NCBI RefSeq assembly: GCF_042684585.1
Contig: NZ_JBHULS010000002.1
Coordinates: 62,001-126,000, forward strand
DNA: 64,000 nt
Direction of reading: 5' to 3'
DNA from: Algorimicrobium sediminis
GTDB lineage: Bacteria > Bacteroidota > Bacteroidia > Flavobacteriales > Flavobacteriaceae
Made by a program: the position numbers and the translations under genes. Position 1 is the stretch's first letter; each line of letters opens with the position of its first letter. This document shows positions 25,620-34,511 of the stretch, piece by piece. The notes beneath the pieces are model-generated. The model saw only the letters and a list, made by a program, of their open reading frames with translations. It was not told the DNA's origin and ran no database searches.

Positions 25620-27008
25620 ATGACAGACTTACAAAACTACTTAACCAACCATAAAGAACGTTTTTTAAACGAGTTAATTGAGTTGCTTAAAATGCCATCG
25701 GTAAGTGCCGATCCAGCCTACAAAAAGGATGTTTTACAAACAGCCGATGCCGTAAAAAACAGGTTAGAAGAAGCCGGTTGCAGCCATGTGGAAATTTGTG
25801 AAACAGACGGTTACCCGATAGTTTATGGCGAAAAAATAATCGACAAAAATTTACCTACCATCCTTGTTTATGGCCATTACGATGTACAACCGGCAGATCC
25901 AATTGAGCTATGGACCTCACCACCATTTGAACCGGTTATAAAAAAAACCGATATACACCCAGAAGGCGCCATTTTTGCCCGCGGTGCCTGCGACGACAAA
26001 GGTCAAATGTACATGCACGTTAAAGCATTGGAGTTTATGACTGCCACCAACCAATTACCATGTAACGTGAAATTCATGATAGAAGGCGAGGAAGAAGTGG
26101 GTTCTGTAAATCTAGCTACTTTTGTAAAAAACAATCACGATAAGTTAAAAAACGACGTCATTCTTATTTCCGATACGGGCATGATTGCCAAAGACGTACC
26201 AAGTATTACAACGGGGCTACGTGGTTTAAGCTACGTAGAAGTTGAAGTAACAGGTCCAAATAGAGATTTACATTCAGGATTATACGGTGGCGCTGTAGCC
26301 AATCCTATTAATGTTTTGGCTAAAATGATAGCTTCACTTCACGACGAAAACAACCACATTACTATTCCTGGATTTTACGATAAGGTTGAAGAATTACCCT
26401 CAGAAGAACGTGCTGAAATGGCTAAAGCACCGTTTTCATTGGATGCCTATAAAAAATCATTGGACATTGATGCTGTTTATGGTGAAGCTGGATTTTCAAC
26501 TAACGAACGAAATTCCATCCGACCAACATTAGATGTAAATGGTATTTGGGGCGGCTACACAGGAGAAGGCGCTAAAACCGTTATAGCTAGTAAGGCATTT
26601 GCCAAAATTTCCATGCGTTTGGTGCCACATCAAGAATGGGAAGAAATTACAGAACTTTTCAAAAAGCATTTCGAAAGCATAGCACCGGAAGGCGTTAAAG
26701 TTGTCGTAAAACCACATCACGGCGGTCAAGGTTATGTAACGCCTATTGATAGTTTAGGCTACCAAGCGGCCAGTAAAGCCTATGAAGCTTCCTTCGGAAA
26801 AAAACCTATTCCTCAGCGCTCTGGCGGCAGTATTCCTATTGTGTCGTTGTTTGAACAAGAATTACAAAGCAAAACCATTTTAATGGGCTTTGGCTTGGAT
26901 AGCGACGCCATTCATTCGCCTAACGAGCATTTTGGCGTTTGGAATTATTTAAAGGGGATTGAAACTATTCCGTTGTTTTATAAATATTTCACAGAGCTTT
27001 CTAAATAA
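25620..27008 (+). CDS. M20 family dipeptidase
   Basis: Di-zinc metallopeptidase of the M20 group (CNDP/PepV/ArgE-like), expected in the cytosol because there is no signal peptide. The 462 residues show the metal and catalytic motifs in order: LVYGHYDVQPAD (His ligand and catalytic Asp), ARGACDDKGQ (bridging Asp), EGEEEVGS (catalytic Glu pair) and the C-terminal His in GLDSDAIHSPNEHF. This motif set fits dipeptidases more than DapE, which is shorter. Followed by a terminator and so a single-gene unit. Confidence 0.9.
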   Translation: MTDLQNYLTNHKERFLNELIELLKMPSVSADPAYKKDVLQTADAVKNRLEEAGCSHVEICETDGYPIVYGEKIIDKNLPTILVYGHYDVQPADPIELWTSPPFEPVIKKTDIHPEGAIFARGACDDKGQMYMHVKALEFMTATNQLPCNVKFMIEGEEEVGSVNLATFVKNNHDKLKNDVILISDTGMIAKDVPSITTGLRGLSYVEVEVTGPNRDLHSGLYGGAVANPINVLAKMIASLHDENNHITIPGFYDKVEELPSEERAEMAKAPFSLDAYKKSLDIDAVYGEAGFSTNERNSIRPTLDVNGIWGGYTGEGAKTVIASKAFAKISMRLVPHQEWEEITELFKKHFESIAPEGVKVVVKPHHGGQGYVTPIDSLGYQAASKAYEASFGKKPIPQRSGGSIPIVSLFEQELQSKTILMGFGLDSDAIHSPNEHFGVWNYLKGIETIPLFYKYFTELSK

Positions 27009-27022
27009 CCCTGATGTAAACA

Positions 27023-27058
27023 AAACCCAACAGAACTAACTACCTGTTGGGTTTTTTT
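27023..27058 (+). terminator. Terminator after dipeptidase gene
   Basis: AAACCCAACAG pairs with CTGTTGGGTTT over a ten-base loop, followed by seven T residues. Confidence 0.85.
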
Positions 27059-27104
27059 ATTAATTAACACTATTTTTATGCTTATTAGTATTTTAACCCG
27101 TGTT

Positions 27105-27548
27105 ATGAAAACACTTTTTATTATCTGCTGTTTCTTACTCTCCAACAGCCTTGTAGCGCAAAAAAGCCGCTCGGACACCAATAACATTCATATAAAAGCC
27201 ATCCGCCAGGTTTTAGAAACACAGCAGGACGCATGGAATAATTTTAATTTAGAAGGCTTTATGGAAGGTTATTGGAAAAACGATTCTTTACAATTTTATG
27301 GCAGCAACGGTATTACCAACGGCTGGCAAAAAACATTAAACAATTATAAAAAAGGCTACCCTAGTCAAGCGCATACGGGAAGGCTACAATTTACCCTTAA
27401 ATCAATTATGCCCATTGAAAAACAATCCTATTACGTTATGGGCTCCTACCATTTAACCCGTTCGGTTGGTAATGCAGAGGGCGATTTTCTTTTGGTTCTG
27501 AAAAAAATAGATGGTGCCTGGAAAATAATTGCAGATATGTCCAACTAA
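27105..27548 (+). CDS. Exported DUF4440/SnoaL-like protein
   Basis: 147-residue protein with a signal peptide (MKTLFIICCFLLSNSLVAQ) and a small NTF2-like domain: IRQVLETQQDAWNNFNLEGFMEGYWKNDSLQFYGSNG is the DUF4440 start, and GDFLLVLKKIDGAWKIIADMSN its usual end. The ATG used gives a normal signal peptide; an upstream start nine codons earlier does not. Function unknown; family members are often ketosteroid-isomerase-like. It ends overlapping the convergent STAS gene by 4 bp. Confidence 0.8.
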   Translation: MKTLFIICCFLLSNSLVAQKSRSDTNNIHIKAIRQVLETQQDAWNNFNLEGFMEGYWKNDSLQFYGSNGITNGWQKTLNNYKKGYPSQAHTGRLQFTLKSIMPIEKQSYYVMGSYHLTRSVGNAEGDFLLVLKKIDGAWKIIADMSN

Positions 27549-27832
27549 TGCGCTGTTGTTGATGTTTTAAAATGATGGTATAAATCTTTGCATCCAAAAC
27601 CCACAATAGCAAAGGTTTTATTTTTGGCCAAAGACTGCTTATACATATCGGCCAAAACAGTTACGCCATACTTATCAATATGTTTTAAACCTTCAATATT
27701 TATTGTTACACCTGGTTGCGAGGTTAAAATGGATTCAAATTGCTGCTTAAAAACGGTGGCAGAGTTTTTGTCTAGAACACCTTTTACGGCGTAAATATTA
27801 TTGGTGTGTGTAATTTCGAGATTCATAAGCAC
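27545..27832 (-). CDS. STAS-domain protein
   Basis: 95-residue single STAS domain (anti-sigma-factor antagonist fold): alternating strand-helix pattern with INIEGLKHIDKYGVTVLADMYKQSLAKNKTFAIVGF. In phosphorylated antagonists the segment reads D-S-S/T-G; here it is IDKYG, so the acceptor serine is missing and control by serine phosphorylation is unlikely. No kinase or sigma factor lies nearby. Either Met1 or Met3 could be the start. Confidence 0.7.
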   Translation of the reverse strand: MLMNLEITHTNNIYAVKGVLDKNSATVFKQQFESILTSQPGVTINIEGLKHIDKYGVTVLADMYKQSLAKNKTFAIVGFGCKDLYHHFKTSTTAH

Positions 27833-28040
27833 TTCATTTAAAGGTTCTTTTAAATTGCGTGCTACTAATTGAGTCCCTTAAAACTAACCAAATTATTTGT
27901 ACTTGTAGTTACTTTTCGATAAACATTCGTTTTTTATAGACCAAGTTAAAAAAAGATATCTATTTTTTTTTCAATAAAGTGAAAATAAGTATTTTAAGAC
28001 AAACAAAGTCATAGCTATTTTACGATCATTAAATAAAACA

Positions 28041-28382
28041 CTAGCCTACTTTGGTTCCATTAGGAACGGTGCGTTCGGGCTGTAAAATAACCACCTCTTG
28101 CCCTCCAGATAAACCACCCAAAATTAAGCAAGCACTCATGGTATTTGCAATTTGTTTTGGTGGAAAATTTACAACCGCTACTACTTGCTTACCAATTAAA
28201 GCAGTTACCGAATATAAATTAGTAATTTGAGCCGATGTTTTTAAGTGCCCCAAAGGTCCAAAATCCACCACCAATTTATACGCCGGTTTTTTTGCTTCTG
28301 TAAAATTTTCTACAGATATAATGGTTCCAATCCGCATATCTACTTCCTGAAACGTTTCCCATTTTAAGGTGTTCTGTGTCAT
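28041..28382 (-). CDS. csaA: CsaA-like tRNA-binding domain protein
   Basis: 113-residue stand-alone EMAP-II/Trbp111 type OB-fold. It matches CsaA throughout: FQEVDMRIGTIISVENFTEAKKPAYKLVVDFGPLGHLKTSAQIT and the ending GLSGGQEVVILQPE. CsaA binds tRNA and has been described as a secretion-related chaperone in Bacillus; the tRNA role is the better supported by structure. Monocistronic by context. Confidence 0.9.
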   Translation of the reverse strand: MTQNTLKWETFQEVDMRIGTIISVENFTEAKKPAYKLVVDFGPLGHLKTSAQITNLYSVTALIGKQVVAVVNFPPKQIANTMSACLILGGLSGGQEVVILQPERTVPNGTKVG

Positions 28383-28507
28383 TGTAACGTTATAGATTTA
28401 AATTATTTGGCACCCAAGTTATGTACCAGCTTCGTATTATTCGTTTTATATTTCTAAAATACTATCCAAAAATTAATAAAAATAACATTTATAGCATATT
28501 ATTTAAG

Positions 28508-28515
28508 TAATTTTG
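28508..28515 (+). promoter_or_regulatory. Promoter -7 box for AraC-type regulator
   Basis: TAATTTTG matches TAnnTTTG and ends only nine bases before the ATG, so transcription would start within a few bases of the start codon, a leaderless or nearly leaderless mRNA. Confidence 0.45.
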
Positions 28516-28524
28516 TGTTTAAAT

Positions 28525-29370
28525 ATGAAAGTACTTCCATTTAAAATACCAAAACCAGAAAAAGACGCTTTAATTTATCAGGAAGACCACGAGCGGGTAT
28601 TTTACGACAAATTGCATCAGCACGCCGAAATACAGTTTAGTATTATTTTAGCTGGACAGGGTACTTTAATTGTTGGCGATACGGTTAGTTTTTACGCTAA
28701 AAATGATATTATTATTTTAGATAGCAACATGCCGCACGTGTTTAAAAGCGACAAAAAACATGCAAATCCGTCGCGCATGCTATCGTTGTTTTTTACTAGA
28801 GAATCTTTTGGTCCGGATTTTTTTAATTTAGAAGAACTGCAAGAACTGAAGCCTTTTTTTAACCGATGCAAACACGGTTTTAAAGTTACATCTAACCAAA
28901 AAGCTATAAAAACGCTATTCTTACAGTTGGGTGCTGCAACAAAACTGGAGCGTTTTATACTACTTCTTAAACTACTAAAACTAGTAACAGCAGCTAATTA
29001 TGATAGTTTATCCTCCTTTGTTTATAACAAAAAATACTCAGACAACGAAGGTAAACGCATGCGTGCAGTTTTAGAATTTACAATGAATAACTACCGTAAA
29101 AATATTAGCTTAACTGCAGTAGCCGAAGTATCTAACATGACTAAAAACGCCTTTTGTAAGTATTTTAAAAAGCGTACCAATAAATCGTATTTTCAATTTT
29201 TAAATGAATTGCGTATTGAAAATGCCTGTCGGTTAATGCAAGTGCAACCCGATGCCACTATTTCGGAAATTGCCTATCAATCGGGGTTTAATAATATTTC
29301 TAATTTTAACAGGCAATTTAAAATTATTAAAAGCAAAGCGCCCAGCACTTTCAGAAAAAGCTTAAACTAA
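28525..29370 (+). CDS. AraC family transcriptional regulator with cupin sensor
   Basis: 281-residue regulator with an N-terminal AraC-type cupin (HQHAEIQFSIILAGQGTLIVGDTVSFYAKNDIIILDSNMPHVF) and a C-terminal double helix-turn-helix (NISLTAVAEVSNMTKNAFCKYFKKRTNKSYFQFLNELRIENACRLM ... ISEIAYQSGFNNISNFNRQFK). The cupin probably binds a sugar or another small ligand. The ATG is preferred to an upstream in-frame TTG. Its target is not evident from neighbours, which are a convergent PhnA-like gene and a divergent csaA. Confidence 0.9.
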   Translation: MKVLPFKIPKPEKDALIYQEDHERVFYDKLHQHAEIQFSIILAGQGTLIVGDTVSFYAKNDIIILDSNMPHVFKSDKKHANPSRMLSLFFTRESFGPDFFNLEELQELKPFFNRCKHGFKVTSNQKAIKTLFLQLGAATKLERFILLLKLLKLVTAANYDSLSSFVYNKKYSDNEGKRMRAVLEFTMNNYRKNISLTAVAEVSNMTKNAFCKYFKKRTNKSYFQFLNELRIENACRLMQVQPDATISEIAYQSGFNNISNFNRQFKIIKSKAPSTFRKSLN

Positions 29371-29383
29371 CACGTTTATTTTA

Positions 29384-29962
29384 CTAGGATTTTTTTACGT
29401 ATTGCGTAATTATGACAATTTGCTGACCACCCACTTTACCCTCAATATATGCTGCATTTTCATGATCCAAACGTATATTTCTTACTGCCGTACCTTGCTT
29501 GGCTACCATACTAGAGCCTTTTACCTTTAAGTCTTTTATAAGCACCACAGAGTCGCCGTTTTCCAACACCACACCATTAACATCGCGATGCACTATTTTA
29601 CTACTAGCATCTTCGTGCTCGCCCGTTGCCCGTGCCAAAGCTAATGCCTCGTCTGGCAAATACATCATGTCCAACAAATCTTTTGGCCAGCCCTCATTAC
29701 GCAAACGTTGTAACATACGCCAAGCCATAATTTGAACCGCCACATGCTCGCTCCACATACTATCGTTTAGGCAACGCCAGTGATTTACATCCATGCTAGC
29801 ACGCGCCTCTATTTGGTCTGCACAGGTTTTACAAACCAAAATAGCTGTATCCACGCTTTCGTTTAAGCTTGGTGGGATAACATATAGTTGTAAATCTGTT
29901 TTTGATTGGCACAGTTCGCAACGGTTGCTACTGCGTTCTTGAAGTTTGGTTAATACGCTCAT
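29384..29962 (-). CDS. PhnA domain-containing protein
   Basis: 192-residue protein with an N-terminal zinc-ribbon (RCELCQSKTDLQ...VCKTCADQI; four cysteines in two CxxC pairs) and a C-terminal PhnA/SH3-like domain (VHRDVNGVVLENGDSVVLIKDLKVKGSSMVAKQGTAVRNIRL). Despite the name there is no evidence that PhnA proteins break down phosphonates here: no phn genes are nearby. Function unknown. Confidence 0.88.
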   Translation of the reverse strand: MSVLTKLQERSSNRCELCQSKTDLQLYVIPPSLNESVDTAILVCKTCADQIEARASMDVNHWRCLNDSMWSEHVAVQIMAWRMLQRLRNEGWPKDLLDMMYLPDEALALARATGEHEDASSKIVHRDVNGVVLENGDSVVLIKDLKVKGSSMVAKQGTAVRNIRLDHENAAYIEGKVGGQQIVIITQYVKKS

Positions 29963-30003
29963 ACTTGTTTTTTAACACTGCAATTATACGCATAAAAACG
30001 GTA

Positions 30004-30040
30004 TATAAAAAAAGCCTTGGTCCCCACCAAGGCTTTATAA
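30004..30040 (-). terminator. Terminator downstream of phosphorelay operon
   Basis: AAAGCCTTGGT and ACCAAGGCTTT form a perfect 11-bp stem with a four-base loop. On the minus strand it ends in seven T residues, so it stops transcripts coming from the 33814-30232 operon, about 190 bp after its last gene, before phnA. Confidence 0.75.
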
Positions 30041-30231
30041 AATCTACCAAAAAAGGAAAAAACCAAAAACTTAGAACCTTTTTTTGATATTGCTATTAAC
30101 CAATAAACACTGAATTATTTCATATAAGATGAAAAAGTATTTACAGGACGAATTTAAAGAATAAGATAATACGAAAATTAAAATTTCGATGAATGCCTAG
30201 CAACCAAAGGCAGAAAACCCGTTAGCGCCGA

Positions 30232-30921
30232 TTAAAGAAAATTTAAACGTTTTAAAAAATCGGCTTTATTGGTTTTCCCTAGCGGAATATGCGCATTTCC
30301 TACTCGTATGGTATTATCCTGTATCTGTTCAATTTTTAAAATATTAACCACATAAGAGCGGTGTGCCTTGCAAAAAACATCGTCGGGTAATTTGCTTGCA
30401 ATACTTTTTAAGGTGGTGTGTACGGGGTAGCTATCGGTTTCAGTTACAAAATTAACATAATCGCCATTGGACTCTAAATAGCACAGGTCCTGCAATTGAA
30501 TTTTTACCAAACGCTTTTTTACGCTTACAAACAAATAATCGTCGTTACCTTCTGTTTTAGGGGCTTGTGTTATTTGGGTTTCCAACTTTTTAACCATTTT
30601 ATTAAAGCGTTCTGCTTGAATAGGTTTTACTAAATAATCTATTACCAACGGATATTCAAAAGCTTTAATAGCAAAATTAGCATCGGATGTTGTTAAAATA
30701 ATTTTGGGTTGAAATTTTAAGGTTTGTATAAAATCGAAACCTGAAAAACCAGGCATATGTATGTCTAAAAAAATAACATCTACTTGGTGGGAATTTAAAT
30801 ATTTAAGTGCTTCTATGGGGTTGGAAAACTCGGCTTCAAACTTTAAACTGTCGTGTGCGTTACTTAAACCTTTTATGATGGTTCTAGCGGTTGCTTCATC
30901 GTCTATAATGATATAATTCAT
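30232..30921 (-). CDS. LytTR-type response regulator
   Basis: 229 residues: a CheY-like receiver with phospho-acceptor D53 (VIFLDIHMPGFSG) and acidic pair DDE near residue 7, then a LytTR DNA-binding domain from about residue 120 (VSVKKRLVKIQLQDLCYLESNGDYVNFVTE...FCKAHRSYVVNILKIEQI). Last gene of a four-gene phosphorelay operon, 6 bp after the Hpt gene, so it is the probable DNA-binding output. Targets are not visible. Confidence 0.92.
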   Translation of the reverse strand: MNYIIIDDEATARTIIKGLSNAHDSLKFEAEFSNPIEALKYLNSHQVDVIFLDIHMPGFSGFDFIQTLKFQPKIILTTSDANFAIKAFEYPLVIDYLVKPIQAERFNKMVKKLETQITQAPKTEGNDDYLFVSVKKRLVKIQLQDLCYLESNGDYVNFVTETDSYPVHTTLKSIASKLPDDVFCKAHRSYVVNILKIEQIQDNTIRVGNAHIPLGKTNKADFLKRLNFL

Positions 30922-30927
30922 GGTTTG

Positions 30928-31251
30928 TTATTGATTGATTTGGTTTAAAAAATCGGTCATACTATTCAGTATTTCCTGAAATTTTAGTTGTAGGTTGGTA
31001 TTTTGTTTTTTTATATCTTCTTCATAGTTAGTAGCAATTTCGTAGCCTTTTTCAAGACTTAACAATGCTATTTTATGTTTTATTTTATGTACAATATTGG
31101 ATACTTCCTCGTGTTTCCCATTGGCCAAAAGTAAAAAATAAGTTTCTTTTTCTTCCTGAAATTCAGCTTTCATGGTTTCCAAAAGCTTGTTTTCGAAGGC
31201 GGTATTACCATCGGCTAATTTTTTTATATACTCTAGTGTAGGTAGTTCCAT
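30928..31251 (-). CDS. Hpt-domain phosphotransfer protein
   Basis: 107-residue helical protein. The segment VSNIVHKIKHKIALLSLEKGYEIATNYE matches the phosphotransfer helix of Hpt domains (usual AHxLKG), with H55 the likely phosphorylated residue; the normal Gly after Lys is replaced by His. It lies between the histidine kinase gene (4 bp) and the LytTR regulator gene, where it would pass phosphate between receivers. Confidence 0.8.
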   Translation of the reverse strand: MELPTLEYIKKLADGNTAFENKLLETMKAEFQEEKETYFLLLANGKHEEVSNIVHKIKHKIALLSLEKGYEIATNYEEDIKKQNTNLQLKFQEILNSMTDFLNQINQ

Positions 31252-31255
31252 GGGG

Positions 31256-33394
31256 TTATTTTTTTAGTGCCACAAAAAAGGTTGCACCACTATCCAGTGT
31301 AGACTCTACGCGAATATCGCCACCATTCATAGTTAAAATCTTTTTTACAATGGCCAGTCCAATACCCGAGTTACTTGGTTTTTGATGAATTGATTTAAAC
31401 ATTTTGAATATCTTTTTATGATATTTCGTTTCAATTCCCACGCCGTTATCTTTTACCGAAACCTCATAATGGGTATCTGTTTCGGTGTAGTCAATTTCTA
31501 TCATGCTATTGGGTTTATTAGCATGTTCTATGGCGTTCATAATTAAATTTTGAAATACTTGCTGTATTTGTAATTTATTAAAAACTAATTTAGGCAATTG
31601 TTTAACTATGGTTATTGTAATGTTTTTAGGAATATGAAGGGTTTGAATCATAGTGGTAATTAATACATTTAAATCTACCTCCTCGTTTACAACCGCATCA
31701 TCGGACACACTGGCATATTGCAAAATACCCGAAATTAAATTGTCCATTTTTTCTAGGGTAAGCTCAATTTGCTTAAAATGCTCGATGCTTTCTTCCTTTA
31801 GCAGTTCTAAATTGTCTGTTTTAATCCAATTGGCTAAAGCGCTTACATTACGCAACGGCGATTTTAGATCGTGCGACACAATATGGGCATACTCCTCCAG
31901 TTCTTCATTGCTTTTTTTAAGTTTTTTTAAAAGACTTTCTTTTTGAAAAGCCAAGCGCTTTTGTTCCGATATGTCCAAATGAATACCAATTGAACCCACC
32001 AATTCGTTATTTAAATTGTAATTTGGGCCACCACTAACCAACCAATGTCGTGGTTCTCCTTGTTTGTTTTTAATAACCACTTCGTAGTTATTAGATTTTC
32101 CTGCAATACGGTTTTCTATTTGCTCTTGAAGCACTTTTTTACTAGTGCTATCCAGAAAAACCTCAACACCCTTTTTTCCGACTAATTCATGTTCTTTGTA
32201 GCCCGACATTTTTTCGAAACTCTTATTCACCATTAATATACGGTCCTCGTTGTCCACTTCCATGAGTCCGAGGTTCATGTTGGAAATAATATTGCTGTAT
32301 TTTAAACGTTGCGCTTCTAAACTTTTTTGGTAATTTCTGCTTAAACTAACATCGCGGTAACTCCATAAATGCCCTAAATACTCGTTGTTGCTAAAAATAG
32401 GAATATAATCGCGTTCTAGAACCACATCGTTTACCATAACAAGTTCGTCTGCAAGGACCTTTTTTCTGGTTTTTAAAATGTAATCTATGCGGTTTGTAAA
32501 TTTCTCTGGATCTTTAAACAACGCTTTGCTTTCTTGAGCCGCATTGGTGCAGTCCTGACCAATTAACGTTTCTGGAGGGACAGGAATTTGAAATAAATCG
32601 CAAAATTTTTGATTGGTTAATACAATTTCCCTGTTTTCGTTTTCTAATAAAATACCGGCCTCTAAACTGGATATTAAACTAGATAACCGGGTTTCTGACG
32701 TTAGTAATTCCCGCTCAAATTGGTCGCGTTCCTTAATATTCAGCGCATTTTTTACTTTTAATGCCGCCAGTCTGGCAACACTTTCTACTGTTTTAAGCTG
32801 TTCTACATTGAAAAAATTAGCATCAGGGTGTTCGGAATCTATAATACCAATTACCTTATTATTTAAAATTATCGGTACTGTGAGTTCCGATAAATTATTG
32901 GTAATATCTGGTATGTAGCGTGAATCTTTGGCGGTGTTAACAATAATTTCTGGCTTTCCGGAAACGGCAACTGCGCCAACAATACCTTCGCCAAACTTTA
33001 AGGTAAGTTTATTTCTAATTTCATCGGTAGGGGTTAGTTTATCGCCAATAGCGGCAATTTGTTCTACTTCTTGTTTATCCTCCAAAACGGCATAGATAAC
33101 GCAGTCGTTAGTGCCTAAATATTCGGCCAAAATAGAAGCAATTTCCCGCGCTATTTCGTAAACATCGTGCATACCAAACAATCGGGTAATAACCAGATCT
33201 AGCACCCCAATAAGTTGTTGGTTGGCTTGTTCGCTTTTTGTTTTGTTAGGGGTTTGGATTACTCGCGATTCCAGTTGTTGTTTTAGCTGATTATTTTCTT
33301 GACGAATAAAACTAATAATAGCCTCCAGAGAGCGATTTTTTAATCGTTCTGTTTCCAACTGTTTTATTAAGCTAGATAATCCTTTTAGTTCCAT
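31256..33394 (-). CDS. GAF-PAS-PAS sensor histidine kinase
   Basis: 712 residues counted from the ATG; a TTG three codons earlier is less likely. Order: N-terminal coiled coil (5-55), GAF domain (65-215), two PAS domains (232-350 and 365-478), HisKA with phospho-acceptor H508 (AHIVSHDLKSPLRN), and HATPase_c with N box (FQNLIMNAIEHANKP), DNGVGI and SGIGLAIVKK. No membrane segment, so it senses a cytosolic or diffusible signal. Starts 9 bp after the receiver gene and precedes Hpt by 4 bp. Confidence 0.92.
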   Translation of the reverse strand: MELKGLSSLIKQLETERLKNRSLEAIISFIRQENNQLKQQLESRVIQTPNKTKSEQANQQLIGVLDLVITRLFGMHDVYEIAREIASILAEYLGTNDCVIYAVLEDKQEVEQIAAIGDKLTPTDEIRNKLTLKFGEGIVGAVAVSGKPEIIVNTAKDSRYIPDITNNLSELTVPIILNNKVIGIIDSEHPDANFFNVEQLKTVESVARLAALKVKNALNIKERDQFERELLTSETRLSSLISSLEAGILLENENREIVLTNQKFCDLFQIPVPPETLIGQDCTNAAQESKALFKDPEKFTNRIDYILKTRKKVLADELVMVNDVVLERDYIPIFSNNEYLGHLWSYRDVSLSRNYQKSLEAQRLKYSNIISNMNLGLMEVDNEDRILMVNKSFEKMSGYKEHELVGKKGVEVFLDSTSKKVLQEQIENRIAGKSNNYEVVIKNKQGEPRHWLVSGGPNYNLNNELVGSIGIHLDISEQKRLAFQKESLLKKLKKSNEELEEYAHIVSHDLKSPLRNVSALANWIKTDNLELLKEESIEHFKQIELTLEKMDNLISGILQYASVSDDAVVNEEVDLNVLITTMIQTLHIPKNITITIVKQLPKLVFNKLQIQQVFQNLIMNAIEHANKPNSMIEIDYTETDTHYEVSVKDNGVGIETKYHKKIFKMFKSIHQKPSNSGIGLAIVKKILTMNGGDIRVESTLDSGATFFVALKK

Positions 33395-33403
33395 ATTACC
33401 CAA

Positions 33404-33814
33404 TTAATGCACGAGCTGATTTAAACTCCAATACTGAAAAAAGGCAGCAATCCTGTTTTCGTAATCCTCGTATTTTAAAGGCTTTAAAATATAACCAGCT
33501 ATACCAAGCTGATAACATCGTAACATGTCCTTTTTATTGTTGGAAGTGGTAAGAATTACTGTAGGAATATATTTATAGTCCGAATGGTCTTTTAGGTATT
33601 TCAGAAAATCTAATCCGTCCATTCTAGGCATGTTCAAGTCCAGTAAAATAATGCTAGGTAAAACCTGTGCGTCTTTTAAAAACTTTAGCGCACATTCCCC
33701 ATCTGCGCATTGGGTTATATCGTGGTCCAACCCTAGTTTTTCCAGCACTCTTCGAAATTTCATTATTTCAATAGCATCATCCTCTACTAGAAGGACTTTT
33801 AGCGATTTGTTCAT
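33404..33814 (-). CDS. Single-domain response regulator
   Basis: 136-residue stand-alone CheY-like receiver with the acidic pair EDD (10-12), phospho-acceptor D59 (ILLDLNMPRMDG), Thr in ILTTS and the conserved Lys in ILKPL. It has no output domain, like Rcp1-type receivers found next to phytochrome-like kinases. First gene of the operon; it may receive phosphate from the kinase and pass it through Hpt, or act by protein contact. Confidence 0.9.
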   Translation of the reverse strand: MNKSLKVLLVEDDAIEIMKFRRVLEKLGLDHDITQCADGECALKFLKDAQVLPSIILLDLNMPRMDGLDFLKYLKDHSDYKYIPTVILTTSNNKKDMLRCYQLGIAGYILKPLKYEDYENRIAAFFQYWSLNQLVH

Positions 33815-33943
33815 GTGTACTGTGTATTGATAAGTAGCAAGATAATTATTTAATTAACATAAAAAAAGTCTGTAAGCATAGTCTTTCAAAAAAAAAGGAA
33901 CAATAATAGCTACAGTTTGAGTTGTTGCCGTTTGTTTTAAAAT

Positions 33944-34312
33944 TTAGTTTAAATGAAATAATGTACGCTGTTTGTTTGTTAATCCAGCCACAACCTGTTG
34001 GTACGAATGCGTAATTAGTTGCTTAACCAACGAGGCGTTTAGCTCACCGGTAAATAAATTAATGGTATTCCAGTGTTTTTTGTTGGCATGGTACCCAGGC
34101 AACACACTATGGTAGTTAGAACGCAGCTCTAAAGCATACTCCGGCTGGCATTTTAAATTAATAGTAGCCCTGTTTAACTCCCAACTTTTTAAAGAAGTGA
34201 GTAAGAATATTTTTCCTGCCACTTTAAAAACGAGGACGTCTTCGTTAAAAGGCAGGTGCTCGGTTACTGCCTTTTTATCTAAACAAAAGTTGCGAAGTGT
34301 TTCTATATTCAA
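33944..34312 (-). CDS. MmcQ/YjbR family protein
   Basis: 122-residue protein of the MmcQ/YjbR fold: N-terminal LRNFCLDKKAVTEHLPFNEDVLVFKVAGKIFLLTSL and central LKCQPEYALELRSNYHSVLPGYHANKKHWNTI, both characteristic. The fold is related to CyaY and MotA C-terminal domains; DNA binding has been proposed but not shown generally. Single gene. Confidence 0.87.
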   Translation of the reverse strand: MNIETLRNFCLDKKAVTEHLPFNEDVLVFKVAGKIFLLTSLKSWELNRATINLKCQPEYALELRSNYHSVLPGYHANKKHWNTINLFTGELNASLVKQLITHSYQQVVAGLTNKQRTLFHLN

Positions 34313-34463
34313 AGGACATTGCTTTTTAGTGTGTTTAACATAGGTTTTTTGTCTTTTCTTGTAACTCGCATTGCGTACACGTGGCTTTTATATTTTCAAA
34401 CCATACGAAAACCACTGTACACACAAGCCTTTTTAAGCACGGGTATAACAACTTGAAAAGATA

Positions 34464-34492
34464 CTAAAACAGCAACAAAAGCTGTTTTCAGA
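34464..34492 (-). terminator. Weak terminator after cyclase gene
   Basis: AAAACAGC and GCTGTTTT form a short stem, with TTTTAG following on the minus strand, 20 bp after the end of the cyclase-family gene. Confidence 0.5.
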
Positions 34493-34511
34493 CTTTAAAG
34501 CGTGTGCAAAT

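Noticed and set aside
29384..29962. Phosphonate degradation gene
   Set aside because: PhnA naming is historical; no phn pathway genes are in the window.
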